Source: Timonella sp031979385 (GTDB lineage Bacteria; Actinomycetota; Actinomycetes; Actinomycetales; Cellulomonadaceae). Taken from it: a DNA stretch of 64,000 nucleotides. Made by a program: the position numbers and the translations under genes. The stretch's first letter is position 1. Each line of letters opens with the position of its first letter. The DNA is taken from assembly GCA_031979385.1 (NCBI GenBank), contig DALZEF010000005.1:1-64000 (forward strand). The letters run 5' to 3'. The notes beneath the pieces are model-generated. The model saw only the letters and a program-made list of their open reading frames with translations. It was not told the DNA's origin and ran no database searches. Below, piece by piece: positions 25,026-34,997 of the stretch.

Positions 25026-28000
25026 TTACGGGATTACCGAGTCAGGCACACGTGCTGCTTGTACTTCACTAGCTTGGGCCCCCTGCTCAGGTGAATGGTT
25101 ACCGTCTTGACGTCCGCGCTGTGTTGCGGATTGGAAGGCGGACAATCGAGAACGCAGTTCTGCTGCGTCGCGGCTGATTTTTTGTGCGCTCGGGTCGTCT
25201 TGCGGTCCTTCGACGTTTCCGCGGACACGGCGCGTGAGGTTCGTTCCACCCGCTGAGACGGCATTCGGCCGGTATGCCGACAACTCACTCAGCTCAGCGA
25301 ACGCCTGCTCCTGGATCGTGGACTGCAATGCGAGTGCATTTGGCTGTCCGAAGGCCGCGGGCGGCTCCCAGTATGAGGTCCCTGCTGGCGCTGGCGATGC
25401 GACTGCCGGTGAGAACGATGTCGTGGAACCCGATGGGCCAGCGGTCGGATCCGCTGCCCCGTTTCCACCGGCGCCGAATGGCTGTTGTCCGCCAAATACC
25501 TGTCCTGGCTCTGGCGCCGCACCGGTACGCTGCGGAAGATCGCGCGTCAGCGCTGGCCTAAACGACCTCTGTGCTGGTGCTTCCATGGCACCTGCACCCG
25601 TGGTGTTGAAGCTCGGTGCTTGAGTACCCACGCCGGAGGGTTGAGATTCAGCCTGCGCTACCCCGTATGCGGATGCCGGCACGGTTTGGCCACCTGCCTG
25701 TGGACTTGGCGTTGGCTGGAAAGAACCGAACGGTGCGTCCATTGGCCGCTGCCCTGGTTCCGTCACTGCCGTGGAAGGAGTTCCGAAAACTGGCGGGAAG
25801 GTCTGACCGGTCGGCTGCTGGACAGGTGCCTGCGCCGCAGGAACCGTCTTGTCCTTCTTACCGAACAGCTTCGCCAAGAATCCCTTCTTCGCAGGTGCTG
25901 CCTTCGTCTCTGGAACATCGGCCACCACATCGGCGAACGATGCGACTGGCGCGTTGTTGTAGAGCGTTGGATCCAACGGCGAGGCGACGGACGGGGCGCT
26001 AATCGGTGTGAATGGATGCGATGGCGGCAATTGCTGTCCACCAGGGTTCACGTCAGCATCTGGAAACTGTGGTGCGAACACTGGCTCTTGGGCAACGGTA
26101 GGCTGCTCAAGGTATTGGTGCTCGACCATTGCGGGCTGCTGGGCATGCCATTCGGTGTTGACAGGTTCATCATGGTAGCCGACCGGCTGTTCCATGTAGC
26201 CTTGGAATTCGGGCTGCTGTGGAACATACTCGCCAGCCTGGGCATATTGACTGTGTTCGTCTGCGGCGACACCGTGAGCGTTCTCGTCAAACGCAGGTGC
26301 AAAGTCATACTGCTCCTGCGGTGCCGCACCATTCGCGAATGTGGGAACCCAGATGTCGTCTGCGTTCTGTTGTGCCGGGGCCTGTGCGCTGTGCTCGATT
26401 TCCTCGGGACTTGCTGGGCTTGGCGAGCTCAACTCAGCCATCCGTGCTTCGCGCGCACGTGAGGCGCGGGTCGGCAGGTTGGCAAACCGCTCTGCCCATT
26501 CCGCTCCCGACGAGGCGCTCAGAGCTGATGGCGCGTATGGTGCATCCTCGACCGCATCCGGGGTGAAGCTTGGAGGAGTGTCGTAGGCGACCTGTGCTGC
26601 CGGTTCGAAACTTGGTGGAAGTTCCTCAGACGGCACTGCCTCGGCAGTGTGGTGGCTGGCGGTCTCACGTCCGCCGAGGGGCTCATAGCCACCGGGGGCG
26701 ACTGTGGGCTCGTATGCTGAGCCGAAGCCAGTCTCGTAGGTCGCCGTGTCAGGTTCGACGTATGACGCATCGACCTGTTGTGGTTGCTCCCCAGCCATCG
26801 CGGAGGAATCGTCTGCCGCGGCCAGATCGTTGGGGTTAAACGAACGGAAGCTCGAGAACATCGCCGAGCGTCGTTCTGGGGCCTGCGGTTTGACCTCTTC
26901 TTCCTGTGCCAAGTCAATGACTGGCTGTGCCGAGGCACGACGAGTCGGCAGGCTGGCGGCGGGAGCGGCCGCCGTCGCAGGCGCCCAGGACACGTCGCTG
27001 TCTTCCGAGACGACGGGTGCGAGCGGTGTCTGCAACGGTGGTAGAACGATGTCTTCCTCGTGCAGGTCTGGGCCGGTCATGTGGCCAGCGCCACGGCTCG
27101 GCAGACCTGTTGGCGTAACCGGCTGCTCGGTCGGAATCTCTGGCGTAAACGCCTCTGCCTGAGGCAGCGCGGAAACGCGTCGTTTCGGCATACCGGTCTG
27201 GGTGGTGCCATCGGTCAGTGCCTCGAGGTTGACCTCTTGGACAACCTCAGGCTCCGGTTCAGTCTGAAGCCAGTTTTGCGCAGCCTGCTGGTTCTCGCGG
27301 CTCAGTGGGTCGGTTGGCTGCGGTAGTGGCTGCTCGGACAGGTCCGCGAAGAGTGCGAATGGGAAGGACAGCACGATGACTGTTCCCTCGGAACCATCTG
27401 CTGGTCGCGAGAAGGCGACGTGTACCCCGAGACGGTCAGCGAGTCGACCGACCACGAACAGACCCACGCGCTGCACGCCGACGACGTCGGTTGCGGAACG
27501 CGAGGCGACCTTGCGGTTTGCCTCTTCGATGTCTTGGTCACTCATTCCCAGACCGTAGTCACGGATGGTCACCGTCATGAAGTGCTTGGAGAGCGCCGTC
27601 GTGACCTCGACCGGGGTGTGTGGCTCGGAGAAGTTGGTGGCGTTCTCCAGCAATTCTGCGATGAGGTGAGCCGAGTTCAGCGCGTTGTGACCGAGCATGA
27701 GTGGGTCTGCCTGCAGATCCAATTGAATTCGGTCGTACTGCTCGATCTCCGAGGATGCGGTACGGACTACGTCCGAGATCGCCATTGGTTCACGGACACG
27801 TCGACCAGAATCGATGCCTGCGAGCACGAGAAGCGACTCGGAGTTTCGACGCATTCGAGTTGCAAGGTGGTCGAGACGGAACAGGTTTGCGAGGGTGTTC
27901 GGGTCTTCTTCAGCACGCTCGAGTTCATCAAGGAAGCCGAGCTGACGGTTGAGGAGCACGTGGTCACGACGTGCCACGTTAACGAACATTTCAGCGATGG

Positions 28001-29276
28001 AACCACGCAGTGCAGCCTGCTCACGGGCAACGTCAATCGTGGTGGTGTTGACCGAGTTGAACGATGCTGCGAGTTGTCCGACCTCGTCTCGAGATTCCAC
28101 TTCAATCGGCTTGAGTTCAAAGTCGGGGGTCTGACCTGGTACGGCCATCTGCTCGACCAGGCGCGGCAACTCGTTCTTGACCTGGTCTGCGGCACGTGCA
28201 AGGTGGCGCAACGGGTTGGTGATCGAACGCGAGGTGATATATGCGATCGCAAGCGACGCGGCAACGGCGAGGACAACGCCGAGGATCGTCAGGATTGCCT
28301 GGGTGCGCGCATTGTTTGCACTGTCGAGGGCAGCCTTTTCCATCTCTTCACGCACGGTCTCACGGAGAGGCGTGATCTGGTCAATCGCGTCTCCGGAGAT
28401 CTGCGACCAGTTATCGATGTGGAAGGCGGAGACGCTTCGCGCCTGTCCGTTGGCAACAAGCTGTCGCACCGCGGAGTAGGACGAGGGGAAGGATGGCAGC
28501 AGGTCGAGTCCCTGGATACGGGCACTGGTCACGTCCTGAATGGTCTCAACACGCAGGTCGTTTACCTGTCGAGTGCGCAGTGCGACGTCACGTTCACGGG
28601 CGGTTGCGAGGTCGTCGCCCATTTCACGGCTGGAAGTCAGGAGCTGTCCGATGAGTGCCGCTTCGGATCGCATACGGTCCTGATAGCGGTAGAGCGACTC
28701 ATAGGTGGAGGTCGTGGTTCCCACGTAGCGGGCGGACGCGGTGTCACCGAGGGTTGCGACGAAGCGGAACATCAACCCGTTTGTGTCGTCATATTCCTTA
28801 GCCAGCGCAAGCGGGGTCACGAAACCTCGACGAGCGAATTCCTCCGCTCGCAGAAGTCCGACACGCAACTGCGAGCGGGCGTCTTCGAGGGCCTGCTGGG
28901 CTTGGTCCGGAATACGGTCAAAGCTTCCTGCCGGATAATTCGAGTCGAGTGCTTCAAGAGCCTGGTTGCGCAGTGCAACTATCTCGTTGAAGCGCGCTGC
29001 GGCCTCGCTGGTCGCCTCGGGCGTTTCCTCGCCTTCGCTCACCATTGGAGTGTGAGAGCCAAGGCCCGCAATTGCCGCGTCTCGCTCCGCCTGAATGACG
29101 GTAACAAGTTCCTCCGCGTCACCCACGAAGCGACTCACATCACGCACCTGGTTCGCGTCTCGCCAGTTATCGATGGACACCCAGGTAAACACTGCGGCTG
29201 CCGCGAGAATGACGAGGAATGGAACGGCCAGGGTTGCAAGGATCTTGTTCTGAACGCTCAAGCGGTTGAGAAGCAT
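25026..29276 (-). CDS. cvnA: Conservon sensor kinase-like protein, CvnA, with nitrate-sensor domain
   Basis: Large membrane sensor of 1416 aa. Membrane helix 1 (about 12-32) and helix 2 (about 335-357) flank an extracellular helical NIT (nitrate/nitrite-sensing) domain. Then come HAMP (358-430), a degenerate dimerisation helix with LDHLATRMRRN, and an HATPase_c domain with ELLENATNFS and DYGLGMS. The last 700 or so residues are low-complexity, rich in Pro, Gln, Ala and Glu, with one basic patch (KKGFLAKLFGKKDK). ATG 29276 follows GGAGGG; the upstream frame extension is not conserved. First gene of the cvnABCD operon. The tail is unusually long for this family. Confidence 0.9.
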   Translation of the reverse strand: MLLNRLSVQNKILATLAVPFLVILAAAAVFTWVSIDNWRDANQVRDVSRFVGDAEELVTVIQAERDAAIAGLGSHTPMVSEGEETPEATSEAAARFNEIVALRNQALEALDSNYPAGSFDRIPDQAQQALEDARSQLRVGLLRAEEFARRGFVTPLALAKEYDDTNGLMFRFVATLGDTASARYVGTTTSTYESLYRYQDRMRSEAALIGQLLTSSREMGDDLATARERDVALRTRQVNDLRVETIQDVTSARIQGLDLLPSFPSSYSAVRQLVANGQARSVSAFHIDNWSQISGDAIDQITPLRETVREEMEKAALDSANNARTQAILTILGVVLAVAASLAIAYITSRSITNPLRHLARAADQVKNELPRLVEQMAVPGQTPDFELKPIEVESRDEVGQLAASFNSVNTTTIDVAREQAALRGSIAEMFVNVARRDHVLLNRQLGFLDELERAEEDPNTLANLFRLDHLATRMRRNSESLLVLAGIDSGRRVREPMAISDVVRTASSEIEQYDRIQLDLQADPLMLGHNALNSAHLIAELLENATNFSEPHTPVEVTTALSKHFMTVTIRDYGLGMSDQDIEEANRKVASRSATDVVGVQRVGLFVVGRLADRLGVHVAFSRPADGSEGTVIVLSFPFALFADLSEQPLPQPTDPLSRENQQAAQNWLQTEPEPEVVQEVNLEALTDGTTQTGMPKRRVSALPQAEAFTPEIPTEQPVTPTGLPSRGAGHMTGPDLHEEDIVLPPLQTPLAPVVSEDSDVSWAPATAAAPAASLPTRRASAQPVIDLAQEEEVKPQAPERRSAMFSSFRSFNPNDLAAADDSSAMAGEQPQQVDASYVEPDTATYETGFGSAYEPTVAPGGYEPLGGRETASHHTAEAVPSEELPPSFEPAAQVAYDTPPSFTPDAVEDAPYAPSALSASSGAEWAERFANLPTRASRAREARMAELSSPSPASPEEIEHSAQAPAQQNADDIWVPTFANGAAPQEQYDFAPAFDENAHGVAADEHSQYAQAGEYVPQQPEFQGYMEQPVGYHDEPVNTEWHAQQPAMVEHQYLEQPTVAQEPVFAPQFPDADVNPGGQQLPPSHPFTPISAPSVASPLDPTLYNNAPVASFADVVADVPETKAAPAKKGFLAKLFGKKDKTVPAAQAPVQQPTGQTFPPVFGTPSTAVTEPGQRPMDAPFGSFQPTPSPQAGGQTVPASAYGVAQAESQPSGVGTQAPSFNTTGAGAMEAPAQRSFRPALTRDLPQRTGAAPEPGQVFGGQQPFGAGGNGAADPTAGPSGSTTSFSPAVASPAPAGTSYWEPPAAFGQPNALALQSTIQEQAFAELSELSAYRPNAVSAGGTNLTRRVRGNVEGPQDDPSAQKISRDAAELRSRLSAFQSATQRGRQDGNHSPEQGAQASEVQAARVPDSVIP

Positions 29277-30050
29277 CCTTGGTCCCTCCAAATCCTTTTC
29301 TAAACGAACGGGCACAGGTGAGTGTCCGCTCTTGTATTATCGGCAGGCGTGCGCCAAACCTTAACTTTGAATGTGCTAGTCAGTGACTAAGCGTAGGCTT
29401 TCAAGTGGCTAGATTTCAATATTCCGCGCAGGGATACCTTTACTGACCTGAGTAAAAAGTTACGCGTTTCACTTATTCCGCCCGTATCAACACCACCAGA
29501 TCATTGCCATGTGGAAAGCCTGATGTTTGCTGAGCCCACGCTCGCTGTTGGTGGTGACAGCCCGGAGAGAAGCAGTGTTGCGGCTCTACGACCGCCCAGA
29601 GAATATCCACTGTCACCCGGTGGTTCGGGCGTATTGCGGCTCGAGTGAACCGACTTCAGTCACGACCACGGGCACGCTGGCGGGTGTACGAAGACATTGT
29701 GAGTGCTGCCACCACTCGAGTCTGGTGGTTATCCCAAAAATATCGCGGGAGAGGAAGCGCTAGTTCTCCCCATGCCCACTGAATGAACGCCACACGATTC
29801 CATTCACGCGGTGGCGTTTCCATCGCGACCTCGTAGCGGACAGGATATCCGTGGTGCCCATACGGCCAGTGGGCTTCCCCCACTTGCCTGCAACAGATGG
29901 TGACGCACACACAGGTGCGCGGCTCGTCGTGAATCAGATTGACGACGAGCCGCGCACCTACCAGCACAGCGTTACGGACAGGGCAGCGCGGTGGAGAGTA
30001 GGCGTTTCATGAAGCAAACACCTACCGCAGCGCAACAAATACAGTTCGCA
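29277..30050. other. Intergenic region of about 770 bp
   Basis: No gene I can support. Short open frames here are Arg/His/Cys-rich and lack ribosome sites or family features. The only clear structure is the hairpin with motif copy 5 at 29914-29958. Promoters for the cvn operon presumably lie in its first part, which is AT-richer than its surroundings. Confidence 0.5.
29914..29958. repeat. Hairpin containing TCGTCG motif, copy 5
   Basis: Perfect 16-bp arms (GGTGCGCGGCTCGTCG and complement) with a 13-nt AT-rich loop. The left arm carries GGCTCGTCGTGAAT (29921-29934), a variant of the dispersed motif. It may terminate the leftward cvn or rightward transcription. Confidence 0.6.
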
Positions 30051-30092
30051 ACCACCAAGTACTAACCCCTCACCACCAAGTACTAACCCTTC
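30051..30092. repeat. 21-bp tandem duplication at a stop codon
   Basis: Two copies of ACCACCAAGTACTAACCCYTC, differing at one base. The second copy contains the stop codon of the permease gene (CTA on the plus strand at 30083) and the first carries a duplicate in-frame stop. Confidence 0.85.
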
Positions 30093-31027
30093 ACAGAGCC
30101 AGCCAGCAGCCCGCGAACGAAGTAGCGCTGCAGGGCGAGGAACACGATGACCGGAACGACCATCGAAACGAACGCACCCGCGGACAACAGGTACCAGGCC
30201 TGGCCACGCGTACCCGACAGTTCCGCGACGCGCACCGTCAGCGGTGCGACGTCCTGGCTGCCACCGGCAAACACCAGAGCCACGAGCAGGTCGTTCCAGA
30301 CCCACAGGAACTGGAAGATCGCGAACGACGCGATCGCCGGAACCAGAAGTGGCAGGAGCACCTGGAAGAACACCTTCACGTGTCCAGCGCCGTCCACACG
30401 AGCTGCCTCCACAAGTTCACGTGGGATCTCCCGCATGAAATTGTGCAGCAGGAAGATCGCGAGCGGCAACGCGAACATGGAGTGGCTTAGCCACACCGTC
30501 AGGAAGGTGCCGTTGATGCCCCAGTTCACATAGGTGCTGAGCAGTGGAATCAGCGTGACCTGGATCGGCACGACCTGCAGTGCGAACACCGCGATGAACA
30601 GTATGCTGCGCCCCTTGAAGTCGATCCACGCGAAAGCATACGCGGCCAAGAGTGCGAGCGTGATCGGGATTACCACAGACGGAAGGGTGATCACGAACGA
30701 GTTCACAAAGAACGTTGAGAGTTGGAAGCGGCTACCGGTCAGAACCTCTGTGTAGTTGTCCAGCGTGAACGTCGGGTTGGTGAACCAGGTCCACCATCCG
30801 GTCTTCACGATGTCCGCTTCTGGCCTGAACGAGGTGACGAGCAATCCGAGGGTCGGGATCGTCCAGAAGACAGCGATAAGGATCGCTATCAAGGATGCCG
30901 CCCGTGACGACAGCGTCTTACTTACCTTGTCCGCGCGCACCTCAAGGTTCTCGATCTTCTTGCCGCGAGTGGGGATGACCGGTCCTCCGGCCGCCTCTGG
31001 CACAACTGCATCTGATGCTGCGGTCAT
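30083..31027 (-). CDS. Sugar ABC transporter permease, MalG/AglG type
   Basis: Membrane subunit of a second CUT1 sugar importer, 314 aa, with about 40 cytoplasmic residues and six helices. The EAA loop is EAARVDGAGHVKVFFQVLLP. The C-terminus (RYFVRGLLAGSVKG) is like alpha-glucoside AglG permeases. It overlaps the upstream permease by 4 nt (ATGA). Its stop lies within a 21-bp tandem duplication. As in the first sugar operon, no ATPase gene is present. Confidence 0.93.
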   Translation of the reverse strand: MTAASDAVVPEAAGGPVIPTRGKKIENLEVRADKVSKTLSSRAASLIAILIAVFWTIPTLGLLVTSFRPEADIVKTGWWTWFTNPTFTLDNYTEVLTGSRFQLSTFFVNSFVITLPSVVIPITLALLAAYAFAWIDFKGRSILFIAVFALQVVPIQVTLIPLLSTYVNWGINGTFLTVWLSHSMFALPLAIFLLHNFMREIPRELVEAARVDGAGHVKVFFQVLLPLLVPAIASFAIFQFLWVWNDLLVALVFAGGSQDVAPLTVRVAELSGTRGQAWYLLSAGAFVSMVVPVIVFLALQRYFVRGLLAGSVKG

Positions 31028-32031
31028 CGCACTTCCTCCGTCTTCCTCATCTGGCGGACGTTATACACAACCAGTGGAATCACAAATAGGAACAGGATCA
31101 CCGCGAGGGCGGCGCCAAGGCCTTGGTTGTTCTGGCGGAACGACTGTGTATAGAACTCGTTTGCGATCACACCCGTTCCGAAGTTTCCACCGGTCATCGT
31201 GCGGACGATGTCGAACACCTTGAGGGTTCCCATTGCGATCGTGGTGAGCACGACAACGGTTGCCGGGCGCACGCTGGGGATGGTGATGTGCCAGAACAGT
31301 TGGAGGCCGTTGACACCGTCGAGACGTGCCGCCTCAACCGTCGAATCAGGGATCGCCTTGATGGCGGCGGACAGGATAGTCATTGCGAAACCTGACTGGA
31401 TCCAGATCATCACGATCATGAGGAACAGGTTGTTCCACGGCCCGTGGAGCAAGAACTGCTGGGGTTCGAGTCCGAGCCACAGCAACACCTGGTTGAGCAG
31501 ACCGATCTGCGGTGGCTGCTTGTCAAGTGGAACCCCGACTAGCACGTCCCTGTACTCGTACATGAACTTCCAGATGATGGATGCGCCGACCATGGAGATC
31601 GCCATTGGCATGAACATCAGGGTTTTGGCGAACTTCTCAAATCGCGTGCGGTCAACGAGGACCGCATAGGTCAGACCCACCAGGGTGGACACAACCGGCA
31701 CGACCAGCGTCCACATGAGGGTGTTGAGAAGGATCTGCTGGAACGACGAATCGGAGAATGCCCTGACATAGTTATCGAACCCAACGAGTTCTTCACCTGT
31801 TCGGTCATAGAAGGACGAACGAATCGTCAGAAGGGCTGGGTACACCAGACCAAATCCGATTGCCAGCATCGCTGGACCAAGGAACGCAAGCACGAGAACC
31901 CAGCGGGGAGCTCGTGGAATACGTTCGACTACTAAGAGAATGACCGCCATGATGATGACAAACAGGGCGATCGCGCACAACATCAGTATGAGTTTGTCCG
32001 CGGTTGTATCTGCGCGCAGAAAATCAGTCAC
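31024..32031 (-). CDS. Sugar ABC transporter permease, MalF/AglF type
   Basis: First membrane subunit of the importer, 335 aa. Two helices near the N-terminus (LILMLCAIALFVIIMAVIL and a second at about 38-60) precede the usual six. The EAA loop is EAARLDGVNGLQLFWHITIP. It resembles AglF-type alpha-glucoside permeases in length and the RTGEELVGFDNYVRAF stretch. It lies 175 bp after the binding-protein gene; that gap has a GC hairpin at about 32151-32184, which may lower permease expression relative to the binding protein (inference). Confidence 0.92.
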   Translation of the reverse strand: MTDFLRADTTADKLILMLCAIALFVIIMAVILLVVERIPRAPRWVLVLAFLGPAMLAIGFGLVYPALLTIRSSFYDRTGEELVGFDNYVRAFSDSSFQQILLNTLMWTLVVPVVSTLVGLTYAVLVDRTRFEKFAKTLMFMPMAISMVGASIIWKFMYEYRDVLVGVPLDKQPPQIGLLNQVLLWLGLEPQQFLLHGPWNNLFLMIVMIWIQSGFAMTILSAAIKAIPDSTVEAARLDGVNGLQLFWHITIPSVRPATVVVLTTIAMGTLKVFDIVRTMTGGNFGTGVIANEFYTQSFRQNNQGLGAALAVILFLFVIPLVVYNVRQMRKTEEVR

Positions 32032-32206
32032 GCTTCCTCCCGGCTATGAGTGACACTTCAAGCGTTTGTCCAAGACTGAAACAGGATGGGGTGCGTATCC
32101 CACGTGCTCAGCGATGCGGTGCACGACAGCTTTCTAGTTGGACGAGCCGCGGCGGACCAGCCTTTCAGCCCGGTCCGCCGCGCGTGCACTCACCTTTTCG
32201 TAAGTG

Positions 32207-33595
32207 TTACTTCCAGGAGTCCTGAATAGCCTTCAGCACTGCCTCGTCAGACTTGTCCTGTGCAATCCAGGCAGTCATCTCAGTCCAGAATGAACCTGCA
32301 CCGACTTCACCTGGCATCAGGTCAGAGCCGTCGAAACCGAAGTCCTGGGTGGTGTCAGCCAACAGGTCGAACGACAGTTTGTCAATGTCTGACTTGAGCT
32401 TTTCACGGTCGAGTCCGGAGTTGGGGGATACCCAACCGCCGCCCTCTGGGGTGGCGTCTGCTCGGGCGTTGCTCCACTCTGGGGACGACAGGTAGGCCTG
32501 GAATGCGGCGACCTCCTCGCGGTCGGAGAAGGCAGCAACGAATTCACCACCGCCAAGTACTGGTCGTGAGTCTGCGGTCAGGCCCGGGAAGTAGAACGCA
32601 AAGACGTCACCGTCTGGGGACACGTTGGTTCCTTCTGGCCAGTTCGCGGCGTAGAACGATGCCTGGCGGTGCATGAAGCACAGGCCACTCGTCACGATTG
32701 GCAGACCACCGTCCTGGAACTCTGTTGTTGCGATGGAGGCAACGTCGTTTCCGATTCCGCCGTTGACGTAGTCAGGGTTCTTGAGGATCGCACCCACCTT
32801 TGCGAGTGCGTCGGCAACCACTGGGTCGTCGAACTTGAGGTCGTTGCTGATCCAGTCGTTGTACTTCTCGATGCCTGCGGTACGCAGCATCATGTCCTCG
32901 AGCCAGTCGGTTGCAGGCCATCCGGTTGCGTCACCGGAGCCGATTCCAGCGCACCATGGCTTTGCACCGGTCGCGTTGGCTTGAGCGTCTTCCACGATCT
33001 TGTCTGAGAGCGCGATCAGTTCGTCGTAGGTCTCTGGAACCTCGTAGCCGTGTTCCGCGAAGGCCTTTGGCGAGTACCAGACGAATGACTTCACGTTTGC
33101 GCCGAGTGGTGCGGCGTAGAACGTTCCGTCAACCGAACCGTAGCCCTTCCATGACTCGGCGAAGTACTGGTCGATGTTCTCGACCGTGCCTGCGGAGGCT
33201 GGAACGATCTGGTCGCCGTACTGCTCGACGATGGTCTTAAGCAGGCCTGGCTGTGGGATGAACGCGATGTCTGGCGGGTCTCCTGCTGCGAGCTTCACTG
33301 GCAGTTGGGCTTCGAACTCTTTCGAGCCCTCGTAGTTGATCTTGGCACCGGTGCACTCTTCGAATGGCTTGTACGACTCGATGTGCGGTGTGTCTTCTGG
33401 GGCGATGATCGAGGTGTAGACGCTGACGGTCTTGCCAGAGAGGTCGCCGTACTTCTCGAACGCGGAGCAGTCGGCGGCTGTGCCTCCGCCGTTGTTGTCG
33501 CCCTCGTTGGTGGTGTCCGAACTACATGCCGCGAGTGTGGCCGCCAGGGTGATGGCCGACGCTAGTGCGAATGTCTTGCGGGTGGTGGTCTTCAT
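32207..33595 (-). CDS. Sugar ABC transporter binding lipoprotein, AglE-like
   Basis: Extracellular solute-binding lipoprotein, 462 aa. Signal peptide with lipobox LAAC, then a Ser/Asn/Gly linker. The fold is that of alpha-glucoside or oligosaccharide-binding proteins, with conserved CAGIGSGDATGWPATDWLED and LGGGEFVAAF. ATG 33595 follows GGAAGG; upstream codons in frame are not conserved. First structural gene of the operon. An operator-like palindrome lies 66 bp upstream. The substrate is inferred to be an alpha-glucoside; no glycosidase is encoded nearby. Confidence 0.92.
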   Translation of the reverse strand: MKTTTRKTFALASAITLAATLAACSSDTTNEGDNNGGGTAADCSAFEKYGDLSGKTVSVYTSIIAPEDTPHIESYKPFEECTGAKINYEGSKEFEAQLPVKLAAGDPPDIAFIPQPGLLKTIVEQYGDQIVPASAGTVENIDQYFAESWKGYGSVDGTFYAAPLGANVKSFVWYSPKAFAEHGYEVPETYDELIALSDKIVEDAQANATGAKPWCAGIGSGDATGWPATDWLEDMMLRTAGIEKYNDWISNDLKFDDPVVADALAKVGAILKNPDYVNGGIGNDVASIATTEFQDGGLPIVTSGLCFMHRQASFYAANWPEGTNVSPDGDVFAFYFPGLTADSRPVLGGGEFVAAFSDREEVAAFQAYLSSPEWSNARADATPEGGGWVSPNSGLDREKLKSDIDKLSFDLLADTTQDFGFDGSDLMPGEVGAGSFWTEMTAWIAQDKSDEAVLKAIQDSWK

Positions 33596-33660
33596 TGAAC
33601 CTTCCTCACATCCTTGTAGAGGCTTCAGGGAACAGTAAGTGCTGTACCCCACGTCACAAA

Positions 33661-33674
33661 TGCAAGCGCTTACA
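33661..33674. promoter_or_regulatory. LacI-type operator of the second sugar operon
   Basis: TGCAAGCGCTTACA, a near-perfect palindrome with the AAGCGCTT core common to LacI-family operators. It lies between the LacI gene and the binding-protein gene. It differs completely from the lac operators at 7778 and 7880. Confidence 0.65.
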
Positions 33675-33836
33675 TGACAATATTGCAAGTCCGAGAAGCT
33701 CTCTTCATCCTCTCGATCAGACTACATTTGGGGTGTCCAAGCTTCCTGTTGAAAAAAGAACCGTAACGCAATCGCAAGATTAAGCGGTTTTAGCGGCTTC
33801 GACGAGACAAGAATGTAACGCGGTCACAATTTGGTT

Positions 33837-34856
33837 TCAGTTCACCAGTCGGACAGTATTCCGCCCACTGGACGCTCGCTCCACGAGTGAGATCTCACCA
33901 AACGTGACGAGTGGAGCGGGTTGCCCGCCCATCGCCGCAAGAAGCATCTCGGCAGCCCGCTGTCCTTGTTCGCGGGGGTTTTGATGGACAGTTGTCAGGC
34001 CCAGATAAGCAGCCAGGTCTTCGTCGTCCACACCAGCGATCACGATGTCCGTTCCGACATGCAGCCCTCGTGCCTGAGCCGCCTGGATCGCTCCGATGGC
34101 AAGGTCGTCCGTTGCGGCGAAGATCGCTGTGATGTCCGGGTGCGTGTCAAACAGCAGCATCGCACTCTCGAAGCCCCCGGTGCGATCGAAGGACGAGTAG
34201 TGGTACCAGGTGTCGTCGCAGGGCCGTCCACGCTCCTCCTGCCAGGCTTTCCATCCCGCGTGTCTACCGGCCGAGGGTGAGTTATCAAACTGTTCCAGAT
34301 CGGGGCCTGCAATGTGGGCTACGCGAGTGTGTCCGCATTCCTCAAGGTGCGCCATGATCATCTGGGCAACAGCGAAGTCGTCGACCCCAACCGTTGGATG
34401 CCGCGGGTGCCCTGGCCCGACAAAGACCATAGGCAACTCCAACGACTCCAGGCTCAGCACCTCATCCTCATCGAGTTGCATGCCCAGTATGAGCAGACCG
34501 TCTACGCGCTTGCGCAGCACCTGCGGATCAACGCGATTCCGCGGCTGTCCGGGAGCCTCATGGAAGGTGTAGAGCAACGCATCAAAGTTGACCTGCCGTA
34601 GCCCTTTCTCGGCGCCTTCGATCACGTTCGAGAAGAACCAGCGATTGACCCATGGGGTGAGTAGGCCAATCGTGCGGGTGCGACCAGACGCGAGCGTCGA
34701 AGCGAAGGGAGAGATGACGTAGCCCATGTCACGCGCCACCCGTTGCACGCGTTCTTTTGTTTCCCCACGTACGCTGGGGAGATCGCGCAGTGCCCGAGAT
34801 GCCGTCGCGGTCGAGACGCCTGCCCTGCGCGCGACCTCATCGAGAGTCTGATTCAT
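33837..34856 (-). CDS. LacI-family transcriptional regulator
   Basis: Repressor of 339 aa. N-terminal HTH (LDEVARRAGVSTATASRAL), hinge helix region (SPFASTLASGR), and a sugar-binding effector domain. ATG 34856 follows a GGGGGGAG site at longer than usual spacing and starts the family alignment. It lies directly upstream of the sugar ABC operon on the same strand, 241 bp from the binding-protein gene. It therefore probably regulates that operon through the AAGCGCTT palindrome (inference). Confidence 0.92.
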   Translation of the reverse strand: MNQTLDEVARRAGVSTATASRALRDLPSVRGETKERVQRVARDMGYVISPFASTLASGRTRTIGLLTPWVNRWFFSNVIEGAEKGLRQVNFDALLYTFHEAPGQPRNRVDPQVLRKRVDGLLILGMQLDEDEVLSLESLELPMVFVGPGHPRHPTVGVDDFAVAQMIMAHLEECGHTRVAHIAGPDLEQFDNSPSAGRHAGWKAWQEERGRPCDDTWYHYSSFDRTGGFESAMLLFDTHPDITAIFAATDDLAIGAIQAAQARGLHVGTDIVIAGVDDEDLAAYLGLTTVHQNPREQGQRAAEMLLAAMGGQPAPLVTFGEISLVERASSGRNTVRLVN

Positions 34857-34997
34857 TAGTGTGTCATCTCCCCCCAAAGCGTCGTTGCCAGGTTCTGCGA
34901 ACTATCGTCGGCCACATTACCCCACCGCAGGCCACAGCCCGCTTGAACGGCAAAGCCGCACATTGACCCCGTGCATCCGAGCCTACCGGCTACGAAC

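Noticed and set aside
27420..29303. 627-codon open frame on the plus strand opposite cvnA
   Set aside because: Antisense shadow of cvnA; composition and absence of a ribosome site argue against a gene.
29656..29967. 103-codon minus-strand frame in the cvnA-permease gap
   Set aside because: It runs through a perfect hairpin, has no ribosome site or recognisable motif and a Cys/Arg/His-rich composition.
32049..32070. Second LacI half-site (CAAGCG) before the AglF-type permease gene
   Set aside because: Only one half-site resembles the operator at 33661, and the palindrome is poor.
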